Source: JAHECQ01 sp047638695
GTDB lineage: Bacteria; Actinomycetota; Acidimicrobiia; Acidimicrobiales; SZUA-35
Direction: 5' to 3'
Length of the DNA: 64,000 bases
NCBI GenBank assembly: GCA_047638695.1
Contig: JBLINY010000008.1
Coordinates: 11,547-75,546, forward strand
Translations under genes and position numbers: made by a program
Shown here: positions 34,283-43,219 of the stretch, in pieces
Layout of the letters: every line of letters starts with the position of its first letter
Position numbering within the stretch: the stretch's first letter is position 1
Notes under the pieces: generated by a model
Database searches by the model: none
What the model was told of the DNA's origin: nothing
Seen by the model: the letters and a program-made list of their open reading frames with translations, nothing else

Positions 34283-34681
34283 GTGAACGCTCCGTTGCCC
34301 GCTGGTTGGTACTACGCAGATGGTGACCCTCCCGGTACGCATCGCTATTGGGACGGGTCGATATGGCAGGGTGGACCCCAAGCGGTGGCCACACCCGGTT
34401 TCGCCCCGCCTAAGCAGCTCTACGCCGAGGGAAGCCAAGGTGTCGCCGCACTGGTGCTATCGATCCTTGGGTTTGTTGGCTGTTGCCTCATCACCTGCCC
34501 CATCGGGTGGTACCTCGGCGATGCCGAGATCCAGGGGATCGAGGCCGGCCATCGCGACCCGGCAAATCACGGCATGGCCAACGCCGGCCGCATCATCGGA
34601 ATTGTCGGCACGGTTCTGCTGGTACTCGCCGTTGTCGCCTACGGCGGATTGATCGGCCTCTCAGCCGTCTTCGCCCAGTGA
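34283..34681 (+). CDS. DUF2510 / DUF4190-type small membrane protein
   Basis: 132 residues. PAGWYYADGDPPGTHRYWDG is the actinobacterial DUF2510 motif (PF10708), followed by a Pro-rich linker and two membrane helices with a short loop, GWYLGDAEIQGIEAG, typical of DUF4190. Likely a membrane protein of unknown function with a cytoplasmic DUF2510 head. TGATG overlap with the DUF2752 gene. Confidence 0.82.
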   Translation: MNAPLPAGWYYADGDPPGTHRYWDGSIWQGGPQAVATPGFAPPKQLYAEGSQGVAALVLSILGFVGCCLITCPIGWYLGDAEIQGIEAGHRDPANHGMANAGRIIGIVGTVLLVLAVVAYGGLIGLSAVFAQ

Positions 34682-35106
34682 TGGCCGTGGCCCAGCTCCC
34701 AGCAGCGCACCGGCATCTGCCCCATCGAGTCGTCGGGCTTCGAGCTGGACTCGGGCTATCGCTGGCTGCCGCAACCGTGCTGGCCACAACATTCGGTGAT
34801 GGCGGACCAACCCTCTGTGCCGTTCGACTGTGCACGGGCCACGCCTGTCCCGGGTGCGGCATGACTCGCGCTATCGCAGCCGGCCTACGGGGCGACGTCG
34901 CAACTTCGTGGCGTCTGCACCCCCTGGCCGCGCTTGTCTCGCTGCAACTGGTGGTTGTCGCTGTCGTTCTCATCACGGGCTGGAGACATGACCTCGCCCG
35001 CCGAGCCGTGGTGCCCGTCATCGTTCTCAACGCCGTCGCACTGGTGGCGGTATGGGCCATCCGCTGGCGACTTGGTCTACTCGATGCGGTCCTGGCCGAC
35101 GGCTGA
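34681..35106 (+). CDS. DUF2752 membrane protein
   Basis: 141 residues with three hydrophobic segments and the DUF2752 hallmark CPGCGMTRAIAAGLRGD, preceded by a Cys in LCTGHA. Family function unknown; the CPxCGxTR motif might bind metal or form a disulfide. Overlaps both neighbours by one base (TGATG), so the DUF2510, DUF2752 and AlkA-like genes form one operon. Confidence 0.85.
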   Translation: MAVAQLPAAHRHLPHRVVGLRAGLGLSLAAATVLATTFGDGGPTLCAVRLCTGHACPGCGMTRAIAAGLRGDVATSWRLHPLAALVSLQLVVVAVVLITGWRHDLARRAVVPVIVLNAVALVAVWAIRWRLGLLDAVLADG

Positions 35107-35990
35107 TGCCAACCCGCACGCTCGTTATCCCGGCAACTCTCGATATGAAGGCCACGGTCCGAACGGCTAAGAACCCGCTCATGGTTGGCCCAACCGAGAT
35201 GTGGTGGAGCACCCGAACACCAGCCGGGACGGCCACCCTCTCCCTCGAGCGAACGAGCGATGAACAGGTCTCGGCCGAAGCGTGGGGCGACGGCGCCGAC
35301 TGGATGCTCGACCAGGCGCCTGCCTTACTGGGCGGGAGCGACGACCTTTCGGGATTCCAACCTGTTGGCGAAGTCGCCAAGTTGTGGCGGAACAAACCGT
35401 TTCGTCTCGGGAGAACCGACCGACCGTGGGATTCCATCGTGGCGGGTGTCTTCGGTCAGAAGGTCCAGGTTGAGAACGCTGTAAAAAGTCGGCGGCTGCT
35501 AGCTCGGCACTTTGGCGACCCAGCCCCCGGGCCTCGTCAGGGCTGGATCTTGCCCGGGCCCGACGTCGTCGCCCAGATGGCGTACCACGACTTCCACCGC
35601 CTGGGCGTCGAACGCAAACGAGCCGAGATTCTCATCCGATCGGGTCGCGAGATCCGACGCATGCCAAACCTGACCGAGAAAACCCCGGCCCAGGTACAGG
35701 CTCGCCTTCAGCATATTCGCGGCATCGGACCGTGGACGTCGGCCATGGTGACCGCGACATCGATGGGCGATGCCGATGCGGTGCCGGTTGGCGACTATCA
35801 CATCCCGAACACCATCTCGTGGCTTCTGGCCAAGGAACCACGGGCCACAGACGAACGCATGCTCGAGCTGCTCGAGCCCTACGCAGGCCACCGGTGGCGA
35901 GTCATTCTGCTAGCTAAGACCTCGGGGGGAGCACCCAAGTATGGACCTCGCCTAGCGTTGAAAGGCGACGGCCTCCACATGGGCAGGTAG
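35106..35990 (+). CDS. AlkA/OGG-like DNA glycosylase (HhH-GPD)
   Basis: 294 residues. The helix-hairpin-helix LQHIRGIGPWTSAMV is followed by ADAVPVGDYHI with the catalytic Asp of the HhH-GPD superfamily. The N-terminal half has the mixed fold of AlkA/OGG proteins. It removes alkylated or oxidised bases; the exact lesion is not predictable. Third gene of the operon with DUF2510 and DUF2752; upstream in-frame ATG 35052 lies inside DUF2752 and is rejected. Confidence 0.85.
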   Translation: MPTRTLVIPATLDMKATVRTAKNPLMVGPTEMWWSTRTPAGTATLSLERTSDEQVSAEAWGDGADWMLDQAPALLGGSDDLSGFQPVGEVAKLWRNKPFRLGRTDRPWDSIVAGVFGQKVQVENAVKSRRLLARHFGDPAPGPRQGWILPGPDVVAQMAYHDFHRLGVERKRAEILIRSGREIRRMPNLTEKTPAQVQARLQHIRGIGPWTSAMVTATSMGDADAVPVGDYHIPNTISWLLAKEPRATDERMLELLEPYAGHRWRVILLAKTSGGAPKYGPRLALKGDGLHMGR

Positions 35991-36029
35991 TCGAATATCA
36001 GGCCCGAGGTTCGGTTAGGGCACGTCTGA

Positions 36030-37184
36030 TTAGAGGCAGGCGCGAGTGGCTTCGATCAGTGCCACCGCACGAGGGTCGCCGGCGATTCCGCCACCCATCT
36101 GATTCATCACGTAGCCAAAGCCGACCCCTGCCTCGGTGTCGGCAAATCCGAGCGAACCGCCTGCCCCATAGTGACCAAACGAGTTGTCGCTGAGGAATGG
36201 TAGGAAGTCGGCCTTCAGCATGAAGCCGTGGCCGAAGCGAGTGGGCAGCACCAGGCACTGATCATCGCCGTGCACCTGTTCAGCCCGCATGGCATCGACG
36301 GTCGCATCGCTCGTAAGGCGCACCGCGTCGACCTCGCCGATGGTTGCGGCATACAACCGGGCCAACGAACGGGCGTTGGTGATGCCGTTCGCGCCGGGCA
36401 TTTCGGTGGCATGCACTTCGCGAGTATTGAAGGGCATTCCGCCGCCACTGATAGCGAGTGCTCCGTCCATGGTGAGAGCCCGTCCCCCGTTCGTTCCGGG
36501 GCCGGCGATCTTCATCATCAGTTCGAGTTCGTCAGCCTCCGGTCGAGGGGCCGCCCGCAACACCGCCACCCGAGGCTCCTCTTGTTCCGGGAGCCCGATC
36601 CAGAAGTCGAGACCCAGCGGGCCGGCAACCTCATCGGCGAAGAACTGACCGAGCCGGCGGCCGTCAACTCGGCGAACCACCTCGGCCGCAAGCCATCCGT
36701 AGGTAAGAGCGTGATAGCCGTGAGTGGAACCGGGCTCCCAGAGCGGCGCTTGGGCGGCGAGCGCTTCGACCACCGGGGCCACGGCCAAAAGCTGGTCCAA
36801 CGAGAGCTTTTCGTCGACGGCAAAAAGGCCGGCCTGGTGACTCATCATCTGGCTCAGCGTGATTGTCTCCTTGCCCGCCGCTGCAAACTCAGGCCAGTAG
36901 GTGGCAACCGGTTCCTCATAGGAAAGCTTGCCGGACTCCACCAACATGGCGATACAGATCGCAGCAGCGCCTTTGGTGGTCGAGAAAACGAGGGCCAGGG
37001 TGTCTTCGGTCCATTCAGCACCCGACTTCTTGTCTGCCGTCCCGCCCCAAAGGTCAGCGACCCTGGCTCCGTCGACATACAGGGAGAAGGCTGCTCCAAG
37101 CTCGAAGCCATCATCGAAGTTGGCCCGAAAGGCATCAGCCAGTGGCCCGAACCCGTCAGCTACATCACCGTGAATCTCAACCAT
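36030..37184 (-). CDS. Class C beta-lactamase-like serine hydrolase (EstB type)
   Basis: 384 residues. FSTTKG carries the SxxK nucleophile and base (about residues 68-73), YHALTYG the Tyr motif, and HYGAGGSLGF the third HxG-type motif. No signal peptide, so it is cytoplasmic, as are many EstB-type esterases; a true beta-lactamase role is unlikely. The order is that of family VIII carboxylesterases. Promoter may be the GACAAT 6 bases upstream of the ATG. Confidence 0.88.
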   Translation of the reverse strand: MVEIHGDVADGFGPLADAFRANFDDGFELGAAFSLYVDGARVADLWGGTADKKSGAEWTEDTLALVFSTTKGAAAICIAMLVESGKLSYEEPVATYWPEFAAAGKETITLSQMMSHQAGLFAVDEKLSLDQLLAVAPVVEALAAQAPLWEPGSTHGYHALTYGWLAAEVVRRVDGRRLGQFFADEVAGPLGLDFWIGLPEQEEPRVAVLRAAPRPEADELELMMKIAGPGTNGGRALTMDGALAISGGGMPFNTREVHATEMPGANGITNARSLARLYAATIGEVDAVRLTSDATVDAMRAEQVHGDDQCLVLPTRFGHGFMLKADFLPFLSDNSFGHYGAGGSLGFADTEAGVGFGYVMNQMGGGIAGDPRAVALIEATRACL

Positions 37185-37249
37185 TCCCCGATTGTCACAC
37201 GGCCAACACGGCCAACACGACCCTCACCAATGACTCTCACCAGCGACCG

Positions 37250-38263
37250 CTACCAATGGCGGAGATCGATGGGCCAAACATCTACAACGTCCTCGCCGTC
37301 GACCACCCACATCCGCTCGTGTTTGGCCACCGTTGGATCGATGTGGGCCGGATGGAGCTTGATCTGATCGCCGACTTTCAGCTGGCCGGGCTCGACGGTC
37401 AGTGTTGCGTGCTCGTCGGAGCAGAATCGCAGCTCTCCATCGGGCCAGGTAGGATTGCCGTGATCCATGCCAATGGCTTTCAGGCCGGCATCGGCGACGG
37501 CCCAGCCCTTGGAGCTCACCGAGACAATGCTGGCCAAGACCGAGAGTGCCTGTTCGAACGGCACTTCGAGCGTGCCGTACTGCGTGTCCATCAGACAATA
37601 CGAGCCCGCCTGAATCTCGGTGGCCCACGTGTTAACGGCGTAGGTGCCGGTACCACCGGCCGAGACGATGTCGCCGCCGACATCGGCGTGGGCCTGTAGT
37701 AGCAGGGCCATGGCATCGGCGACCTTGGCCTCGCGTCGTTGTGGGTCGGGCACCATCATCAGGTGGCCTTCATAACCCATGACCCCGCGCACCTCGAGGC
37801 CCTCGGCCCGCGCTGCCTCGGCCAGTCGCCCCGCTTCAGTCGGGTCACAGCCACACCGAGGTAGGCCTACCTCAACATCGATCAGGATCTGCCGTACACC
37901 ACCGGCCACCACGCCTTGCAGAACCTCATCGGAGTCAACGGCCACCGTGATGTTGCACCCACCATCGACCAAGAGACCGAGCCGGGTGTAGTCGAGCGTC
38001 TCGTTGGCGAGAAGCAAGTCAGTGTCGAGCCCGGCGCTGGCCATGCCGGCGATCTCGGCAATGGTGGCAGCGCAGAAGTTCGCATGGCCGACTGCCACCA
38101 TCTCCTTCGCTAAGGCCGTCGACTTGAACGCCTTTACGTGTGGGCGCAGCCGGTGGCCGGGCCGGGCCTTCGCCATCGCCCCCAGATTGCGATCGAACGC
38201 CGACCGCTCGACAACGAGCGCCGGCGTCGGAATCTCGTCGATGGTCCTCGGAGAATGATCCAC
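37250..38263 (-). CDS. D-threonine aldolase / D-serine dehydratase-like PLP enzyme
   Basis: 337 residues. Fold type III PLP enzyme: IPTPALVVERSAFDRN, then RPHVKAFK with the PLP Lys, and near the C-terminus HPAHIDPTVAKHE. The HxD pair in the last motif matches the metal ligands of D-threonine aldolases better than the HxC of D-serine dehydratases. So it probably cleaves a D-3-hydroxy amino acid; not proven. GTG 38263 is selected because a TACGGT hexamer lies 7 bases upstream, overlapping the alternative GTG 38272. Confidence 0.8.
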   Translation of the reverse strand: MDHSPRTIDEIPTPALVVERSAFDRNLGAMAKARPGHRLRPHVKAFKSTALAKEMVAVGHANFCAATIAEIAGMASAGLDTDLLLANETLDYTRLGLLVDGGCNITVAVDSDEVLQGVVAGGVRQILIDVEVGLPRCGCDPTEAGRLAEAARAEGLEVRGVMGYEGHLMMVPDPQRREAKVADAMALLLQAHADVGGDIVSAGGTGTYAVNTWATEIQAGSYCLMDTQYGTLEVPFEQALSVLASIVSVSSKGWAVADAGLKAIGMDHGNPTWPDGELRFCSDEHATLTVEPGQLKVGDQIKLHPAHIDPTVAKHERMWVVDGEDVVDVWPIDLRHW

Positions 38264-38270
38264 CCCGCTC

Positions 38271-38276
38271 ACCGTA
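38271..38276 (-). promoter_or_regulatory. -10 element (TACGGT) deciding the aldolase start
   Basis: Overlaps the GTG at 38272 and lies 7 bases before the in-frame GTG at 38263, so the shorter protein is more likely. Confidence 0.45.
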
Positions 38277-38325
38277 TGTCAGCGGGGTGGGTGTTGTCCC
38301 GGTCACATGCCAACCGGTGTGACGC

Positions 38326-41300
38326 TCAGTAAGAAGCGAGGGCTTCGGAGACCTGAGCCCGGTAGCGATCGACGTTGGCCATCTTCACGGTGTCGAAACC
38401 ACGGACCATGTCGTACAGTCCGGCGATCTCGGCTGCCTGCTCGTAGTTCCCGGCATCGAGTTTGGCCAAAAGCTTGGCGACCAGATCGCGGTACTCGCCA
38501 ATGAGCTCGCGCTCGGTGCGGCGCTCTTCAGTACGCCCGAAGGGGTCGAACTTCTTACCTCGAACCTTCTTGGTGCGCAGAAGCCCTTCGAACATTTTGC
38601 GGCCGGCAATCTCGGGGATGGCGATTTTCTTGTCGTAACCGGCGGCCTTGAAGGTCGGCGGTTTCAGCTGATAGCTCAGCTTGGTGTCGGGGCCGAACTT
38701 TCGCTTGGCCTCGCCGGAGATGTCCGACTTCATTGCCAGCCGGGCCACTTCGTACTCGTCCTTGTAGGCCATGACTTTGAAGAGCATGCGAGCCACGGTC
38801 TCGCTGAGATCGGTGCGATCACCGACCAACGCAGCCTCGGCTTGGCGCACCTTCTTGAGATCAGCCGTGAACTGACGGGCGTAGGCCTCATCCTGGTACT
38901 CGACCAGTTCGGGCAGCCGGTAAGCCAACACCTCTTGCAGCGATTCGCTGCCCCCGATGTCATCGGCCATGGCGGCGCAAGCGCCGGTGAGGGCCGCCGG
39001 GCCGACCTCGACATCGTCAACGGTGCCGACCTCGAGTTGCGTGAGCAGATCCGTTTCAACCGCCAGGCGGCGACCAAGTCGGAACGCCTCGAGATTGGTC
39101 TGGACCGATACACCGTTGAGCTCGATGGCCTTCTCGATGCTTGCGCTGGTGACGGGGAGCAAACCCTTCTGATACGCCAGGCCGACAACCATCACGTTGG
39201 CAGCGGGTTGGCTAGCGAACACTCGGCGAGCAATGCCAGCGGCATCAAGCCAAGTGTTGTTGGCAGCCAAGGTGGCGCCATCCAAAGCACTCTTGAACTT
39301 CTCGAGCTCGGGGAACTTCTCGGCCCCTCGGCCAGAGACCATGGCGCCAGTGGGCACCAAGGCGGTCGACACAACAGCAGATGTGCGGTTTGGGTCGGTG
39401 CGGTTGAGGTTCTTGATGGCGGTGACGATGTCGAACACCAGCATGGTGTCGGTGGCTCCGTCGCCCACTCGGTTGGAGGCTTTCAACAGCTCGTCGCCCT
39501 GTTCAGCGGCCAGGGAGATGCGAAGGTTCGACACTACGGGGCCGCCCTTCTGGGCCAGCCCGGTCTGATCGAGACCGGTGGAGTACTTCCCGTCGAGCAA
39601 CGCTGCAGTCGCAATCACTTGGTTGACCGTGACGACACCGGTGCCGCCGATACCGACCAGGAGGATATTGGCTTCGGCCGGAATGGCCGGATCGGCGGGT
39701 AGGTCGCCGTCGGGAACGCCAGCTGCCGCCGTTTTCGTGGGCTTGTAGTCAAGGTCGATTTCGACGGTCACGAACGCCGGGCAGTTGCCGCCGAGGCAGG
39801 TGAGATCGAAGTTGCATGATTCTTGATGAATCTGGGTCTTGCGACCGAACGGGGTCTGCACCGGGTGCACCGAAGCGCAGTTGGAAACATCACCGCAGTC
39901 GCCGCAACCTTCGCAAATGTCTTCGTTGATCATCACGCGAGTGGTCGGCGTCGTAATGGTGCCGCGTTTGCGGCCACGGCGAAGCTCGGCTGCGCATTGC
40001 TGGTCGTACACCAGCACCGAGACGCCTTCGACATCACGCAGTTCGAGCTGGACATCTTCGAGCCTGTCGCGATGTTCGATACGGGTGTTCTTGGCGAAGG
40101 CGCTCGAGAATCGACCTGCATCTGACCCGTACTTCTTCGGGTCATCGGCCACCACCACGATCTGGGTGACGCCTTCGGCTTCGAGTGCCCGGGTGAGGTC
40201 CGGCACCGACATTGCCCCGGCCGCGTCCTGGCCGCCGGTCATGGCCACCGTGCCGTTGTAGAGGATCTTGTAGGTGATGTTGGTGCCGGCCGAAATGGCC
40301 TGGCGGATAGCAAGCGAACCCGAGTGAGCGAAGGTGCCGTCACCCAAGTTCTGGAATCGGTGCGTCTCGTCGAGGAAGGGCGCCATGCCAACCCACTGGA
40401 CGCCCTCGCCACCCATGTGGGTGATGCCAAAGTTCTCGCGCTCCATACCCAGGGCCATACCGTGGCAGCCGATGCCGCCGCCGGCCATTGAGCCGTCGGG
40501 CATAACCGTGCTGCGGTTGTGAGGGCATCCCGAACAGAAGTAGGCGCCACGGTCAGGCAGTTCCTTTGCCTCCGCCGCCACCGAAACTGGAATAAGCACA
40601 CGGGGCTTGGTGAAACGGTCTTCGGGGATGACCCGTGCAAGCCGGCTCTTCAACGGACCAGTGAGATCCTCGGCCAGCAACCCCCCGTAGGTGGGCAAAA
40701 GAGGTCGGCCCTCGTCGTCGAATTTGCCGAGAATCCGCGGGGCCCCGGTGCGGCCGTAGAGGATGTCGCGGATCTGGGTCTCGATAAAGGCCCGCTTCTC
40801 TTCAACGACGATGATTTCTTCGAGGCCGTCGGCGAAGCCGGTGAGACCATTCGGCTCGAGTGGCCAGATCATGGCTGGCTTGTAGAGCCGGATGCCTGCC
40901 TCTTCAAGCTGCTCATCGGTCTCGAATCCGAGCTTGGTGAGCGCATCGCGCAGCTCGCCATAGACCGGGCCAGCGGCCACGATGCCGATTTTGGCCGGCG
41001 CCGTATTTACCACTCGGTCGAGACCGTTGGCGGCCACAAACGCCCGGGCTGCATCGAGCCTGGGGCCGAACATGTCTTCCTCGGCGCCCATCGAGAGCGG
41101 CGCAATCAACGTCGTGGTCTGCAAATGCTTGAACTGCTTGCCGTCTACCTCGAACTCGGGCTTGACGATCGAGACCCGGTTGGGCGAGGTATCGACCGTG
41201 CCGTAGGCGTCGGCGACGTTGCTGTGAATCTTGAATCCAACCCATGCGCCGGAGAAGCGCGACATCTCATATCCGAAGCGACCGAAATCCAGGACCTCTT

Positions 41301-41829
41301 GCACACTGGCGGGATACAGCGTCGGCATGGCCAGGTCTGCCAACGCCCACTCGGATGCTGAGGCAATGGTCGATGATTTGCAGAACGGGTCGTCACCGGC
41401 GACGGCCAGGACGCCACCCTGGGGGTGAACGCCGGACGAATTGGCGTGACGGAGAGCATCACCGCTGCGGTCGACGCCGGGGCCCTTCCCGTACCACATG
41501 CCCAGAACGCCATCGTAGGTGGCGGTCTTCTCGAGGGCGGTCTGCTGGCTGCCCCACACGGCAGTGGCGCCAAGGTCTTCGTTGACACCACTGATGAACT
41601 GGATGCCGTTGGCCTTCAGGATGGCCTCATCAGCCTCGTATGCCTGATCCATGCCGCCAACCGGCGAACCTCGATAACCCGAGATCAGGCCGGCCGTGTT
41701 GAGACCTGCGGCTTCATCAGCTCGGGTTTGGTCGAGGAGGAGTCGCATCAGGGCTTGAATCCCTGACATGGCCACCTGACCTTCGGTGGCTTCCATCCGG
41801 TCGCTGAGGCTGTACTCGATCGCAGTCAC
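38326..41829 (-). CDS. Fused 2-oxoacid (indolepyruvate-type) ferredoxin oxidoreductase
   Basis: 1167 residues: alpha, beta and gamma parts in one chain. The N-terminal domain has SGYRGSPVGGMDQ and GKGPGVDRSGDALRHAN; the TPP part has FCSGCPHNRST, GGIGCHGMALGM and NLGDGTFAHSG; a ferredoxin insert has CEGCGDCGDVSNC and a second Cys set; the gamma-like domain has LLVGIGGTGVVTVNQ. It decarboxylates an aryl or branched 2-oxo acid to the acyl-CoA and reduces ferredoxin. GTG 41829 start, TAGAGT 7 bases upstream. Single-gene transcript. Confidence 0.93.
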   Translation of the reverse strand: MTAIEYSLSDRMEATEGQVAMSGIQALMRLLLDQTRADEAAGLNTAGLISGYRGSPVGGMDQAYEADEAILKANGIQFISGVNEDLGATAVWGSQQTALEKTATYDGVLGMWYGKGPGVDRSGDALRHANSSGVHPQGGVLAVAGDDPFCKSSTIASASEWALADLAMPTLYPASVQEVLDFGRFGYEMSRFSGAWVGFKIHSNVADAYGTVDTSPNRVSIVKPEFEVDGKQFKHLQTTTLIAPLSMGAEEDMFGPRLDAARAFVAANGLDRVVNTAPAKIGIVAAGPVYGELRDALTKLGFETDEQLEEAGIRLYKPAMIWPLEPNGLTGFADGLEEIIVVEEKRAFIETQIRDILYGRTGAPRILGKFDDEGRPLLPTYGGLLAEDLTGPLKSRLARVIPEDRFTKPRVLIPVSVAAEAKELPDRGAYFCSGCPHNRSTVMPDGSMAGGGIGCHGMALGMERENFGITHMGGEGVQWVGMAPFLDETHRFQNLGDGTFAHSGSLAIRQAISAGTNITYKILYNGTVAMTGGQDAAGAMSVPDLTRALEAEGVTQIVVVADDPKKYGSDAGRFSSAFAKNTRIEHRDRLEDVQLELRDVEGVSVLVYDQQCAAELRRGRKRGTITTPTTRVMINEDICEGCGDCGDVSNCASVHPVQTPFGRKTQIHQESCNFDLTCLGGNCPAFVTVEIDLDYKPTKTAAAGVPDGDLPADPAIPAEANILLVGIGGTGVVTVNQVIATAALLDGKYSTGLDQTGLAQKGGPVVSNLRISLAAEQGDELLKASNRVGDGATDTMLVFDIVTAIKNLNRTDPNRTSAVVSTALVPTGAMVSGRGAEKFPELEKFKSALDGATLAANNTWLDAAGIARRVFASQPAANVMVVGLAYQKGLLPVTSASIEKAIELNGVSVQTNLEAFRLGRRLAVETDLLTQLEVGTVDDVEVGPAALTGACAAMADDIGGSESLQEVLAYRLPELVEYQDEAYARQFTADLKKVRQAEAALVGDRTDLSETVARMLFKVMAYKDEYEVARLAMKSDISGEAKRKFGPDTKLSYQLKPPTFKAAGYDKKIAIPEIAGRKMFEGLLRTKKVRGKKFDPFGRTEERRTERELIGEYRDLVAKLLAKLDAGNYEQAAEIAGLYDMVRGFDTVKMANVDRYRAQVSEALASY

Positions 41830-41836
41830 GTCAGCG

Positions 41837-41842
41837 ACTCTA
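41837..41842 (-). promoter_or_regulatory. -10 element (TAGAGT) for the ferredoxin oxidoreductase
   Basis: Seven bases before GTG 41829. Confidence 0.5.
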
Positions 41843-41906
41843 AGTCTCCAAGCGGCTTCGGTCGAGACCTGTCGAACATTGCCGAGAGGCCGGCGACAGC
41901 TTGCCC

Positions 41907-41912
41907 TAGGGT
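41907..41912 (+). promoter_or_regulatory. -10 element (TAGGGT) for the DUF72 gene
   Basis: Nine bases before ATG 41922 in a 92-bp divergent gap. Confidence 0.4.
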
Positions 41913-41921
41913 CGAGCCGCT

Positions 41922-42887
41922 ATGGCCCCGCCTCCTTCGCCGCCGCTTCTGCGTGTCGGTTGTCCGATGTGGGCCAATCGAGCCTGGGTTGGTCGCTGGT
42001 TCCCGGTCGATACACCGACCGGGCAAGAACTCTCGACCTACGCATCGTGGTGCAACACCGTTGAAGGCAACACAACCTTCTATGCCACCCCGCCAGCCGA
42101 GACGATCGCTCGCTGGCTTGACCAGGCTCCCGACCACTTCCGGTTCTGCTTCAAACTGCCGCAGGAAATAACACATCAGCGCCGGTTGCGCGCCAGCGGC
42201 GATGTGCTCACGGACTTCCTCGACCGCATCGAACCGTTGCTGCCGCATCTTGGCCCGCTGCAAGTGCAGTTGCCGGCCAGCTTCGAGCCTGATGACATCT
42301 CTGTGCTCGACACGTTTTTGTCGGGTCTCCCAGCCAGCTTCGGGTGGGCCGTCGAAGTCCGTCACCCGGACTTCTTCGTGGGAGGGCAGTCGGAACGACC
42401 ACTGAACGACCTGCTTGCGGCCCGCGGCGTGAACCGCGTGACGCTCGACAGTCGGGCCCTTTTCAAAGGTCACCCGACGACGTCGGCCGAGAAGGAGGCC
42501 TGGGAGAACAAGCCTCGGTTGGCTGTCCGCCCCGTCGCCACTGGAACACAACCGCTCGTCCGCCTCATCGGCCAAAGTGACACCGAGGCGTCGATGGCCG
42601 AATGGGAGCCCTGGATCGGCAAGCTGGCCGAATGGGTTCAGGCCGGACTGGAGCCGCATGTCTTCGCCCATACCCCCGACAACGCTGACGCCCCCGATCT
42701 GGCCCGTCGCCTCTGGAGCCGCGTTCGCAGGCTGGTACCCGAGCTCGCCCCGCTACCCGTTCCGGCACTACGGACCGGAGTCGAGCAGCTGGACATGTTT
42801 CCCGGCACAGATGCGAAGCGCAACCCTGGACGCGACGAAGGGGCCGCCGAAACGGCCGCCCCTTCGGTCGAAGAATGGCTTCGTTAG
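41922..42887 (+). CDS. DUF72 family protein
   Basis: 321 residues. TIM-barrel-like DUF72 (PF01904) pattern: RVGCPMWANRAWVGRWFP, NTVEGNTTFYATPP, FCFKLPQEITHQRRL, AVEVRHPDFF. Function is not established for the family. Its stop overlaps the stop of the convergent 32-residue peptide gene. Confidence 0.88.
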   Translation: MAPPPSPPLLRVGCPMWANRAWVGRWFPVDTPTGQELSTYASWCNTVEGNTTFYATPPAETIARWLDQAPDHFRFCFKLPQEITHQRRLRASGDVLTDFLDRIEPLLPHLGPLQVQLPASFEPDDISVLDTFLSGLPASFGWAVEVRHPDFFVGGQSERPLNDLLAARGVNRVTLDSRALFKGHPTTSAEKEAWENKPRLAVRPVATGTQPLVRLIGQSDTEASMAEWEPWIGKLAEWVQAGLEPHVFAHTPDNADAPDLARRLWSRVRRLVPELAPLPVPALRTGVEQLDMFPGTDAKRNPGRDEGAAETAAPSVEEWLR

Positions 42888-42982
42888 TTGCGCAGGTCCG
42901 TTTCCATCTTCGAGCCGTAGTAGACGGCCTGAGCCTGGATCTTCTCAACAGCAATGATGGCTGGCTTCACGTAAGTACGCAT
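42884..42982 (-). CDS. Candidate RiPP precursor peptide with YxxP leader (32 aa)
   Basis: The gene starts at ATG 42982 behind a strong Shine-Dalgarno (GAGGAG, ending 6 bases before the ATG), which is rare in this window; an ATG at 43000 in the same frame has no such site. The peptide begins MRTYVKPAII; Y4-x-x-P7-x-I9 matches the YxxPxL leader motif that PqqD-like (B1) proteins bind in lasso peptide precursors. The C-terminal third, AVYYGSKMETDLRN, would be the core. It has no Cys and no leader Thr at the usual -2 site. A lasso ring from Gly23 to Asp29 would leave a 3-residue tail, too short. Divergent from the exporter-PqqD-peptidase-kinase operon that it probably serves. Confidence 0.7.
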   Translation of the reverse strand: MRTYVKPAIIAVEKIQAQAVYYGSKMETDLRN

Positions 42983-42987
42983 TGATT

Positions 42988-42993
42988 TCTCCT
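42988..42993 (-). promoter_or_regulatory. Shine-Dalgarno GAGGAG of the peptide gene
   Basis: Near-perfect anti-16S complement ending 5-6 bases before ATG 42982. Most other genes here lack such a site, so strong translation of the peptide is expected. A TACGGT hexamer on this strand at 43082-43087 could be its -10 and would give a leader of roughly 100 bases. Confidence 0.65.
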
Positions 42994-43219
42994 CATTCAT
43001 GGCAGAGACCGACAAGTGGTCCGAGTCGAAACCCGAACTCCCCCCTCCCTGTCCCCTGCCGCCCCGCTGGCGACACACCAAACCGTAGAAACCAATCCGA
43101 CCTCACGCCATGAGAGGCATTCACTCGCTCGTCTGAGCCGATCGAACCACAGGCCACACAGAACAAACTCCAGATCGGGTCTGCCCAGACGCGACGAGGA
43201 GCAGATCAGCTACAGCTCG

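Noticed and set aside
36228..37367. 379-residue plus-strand frame
   Set aside because: Antisense to the class C beta-lactamase-like gene with STTK and HYG motifs.
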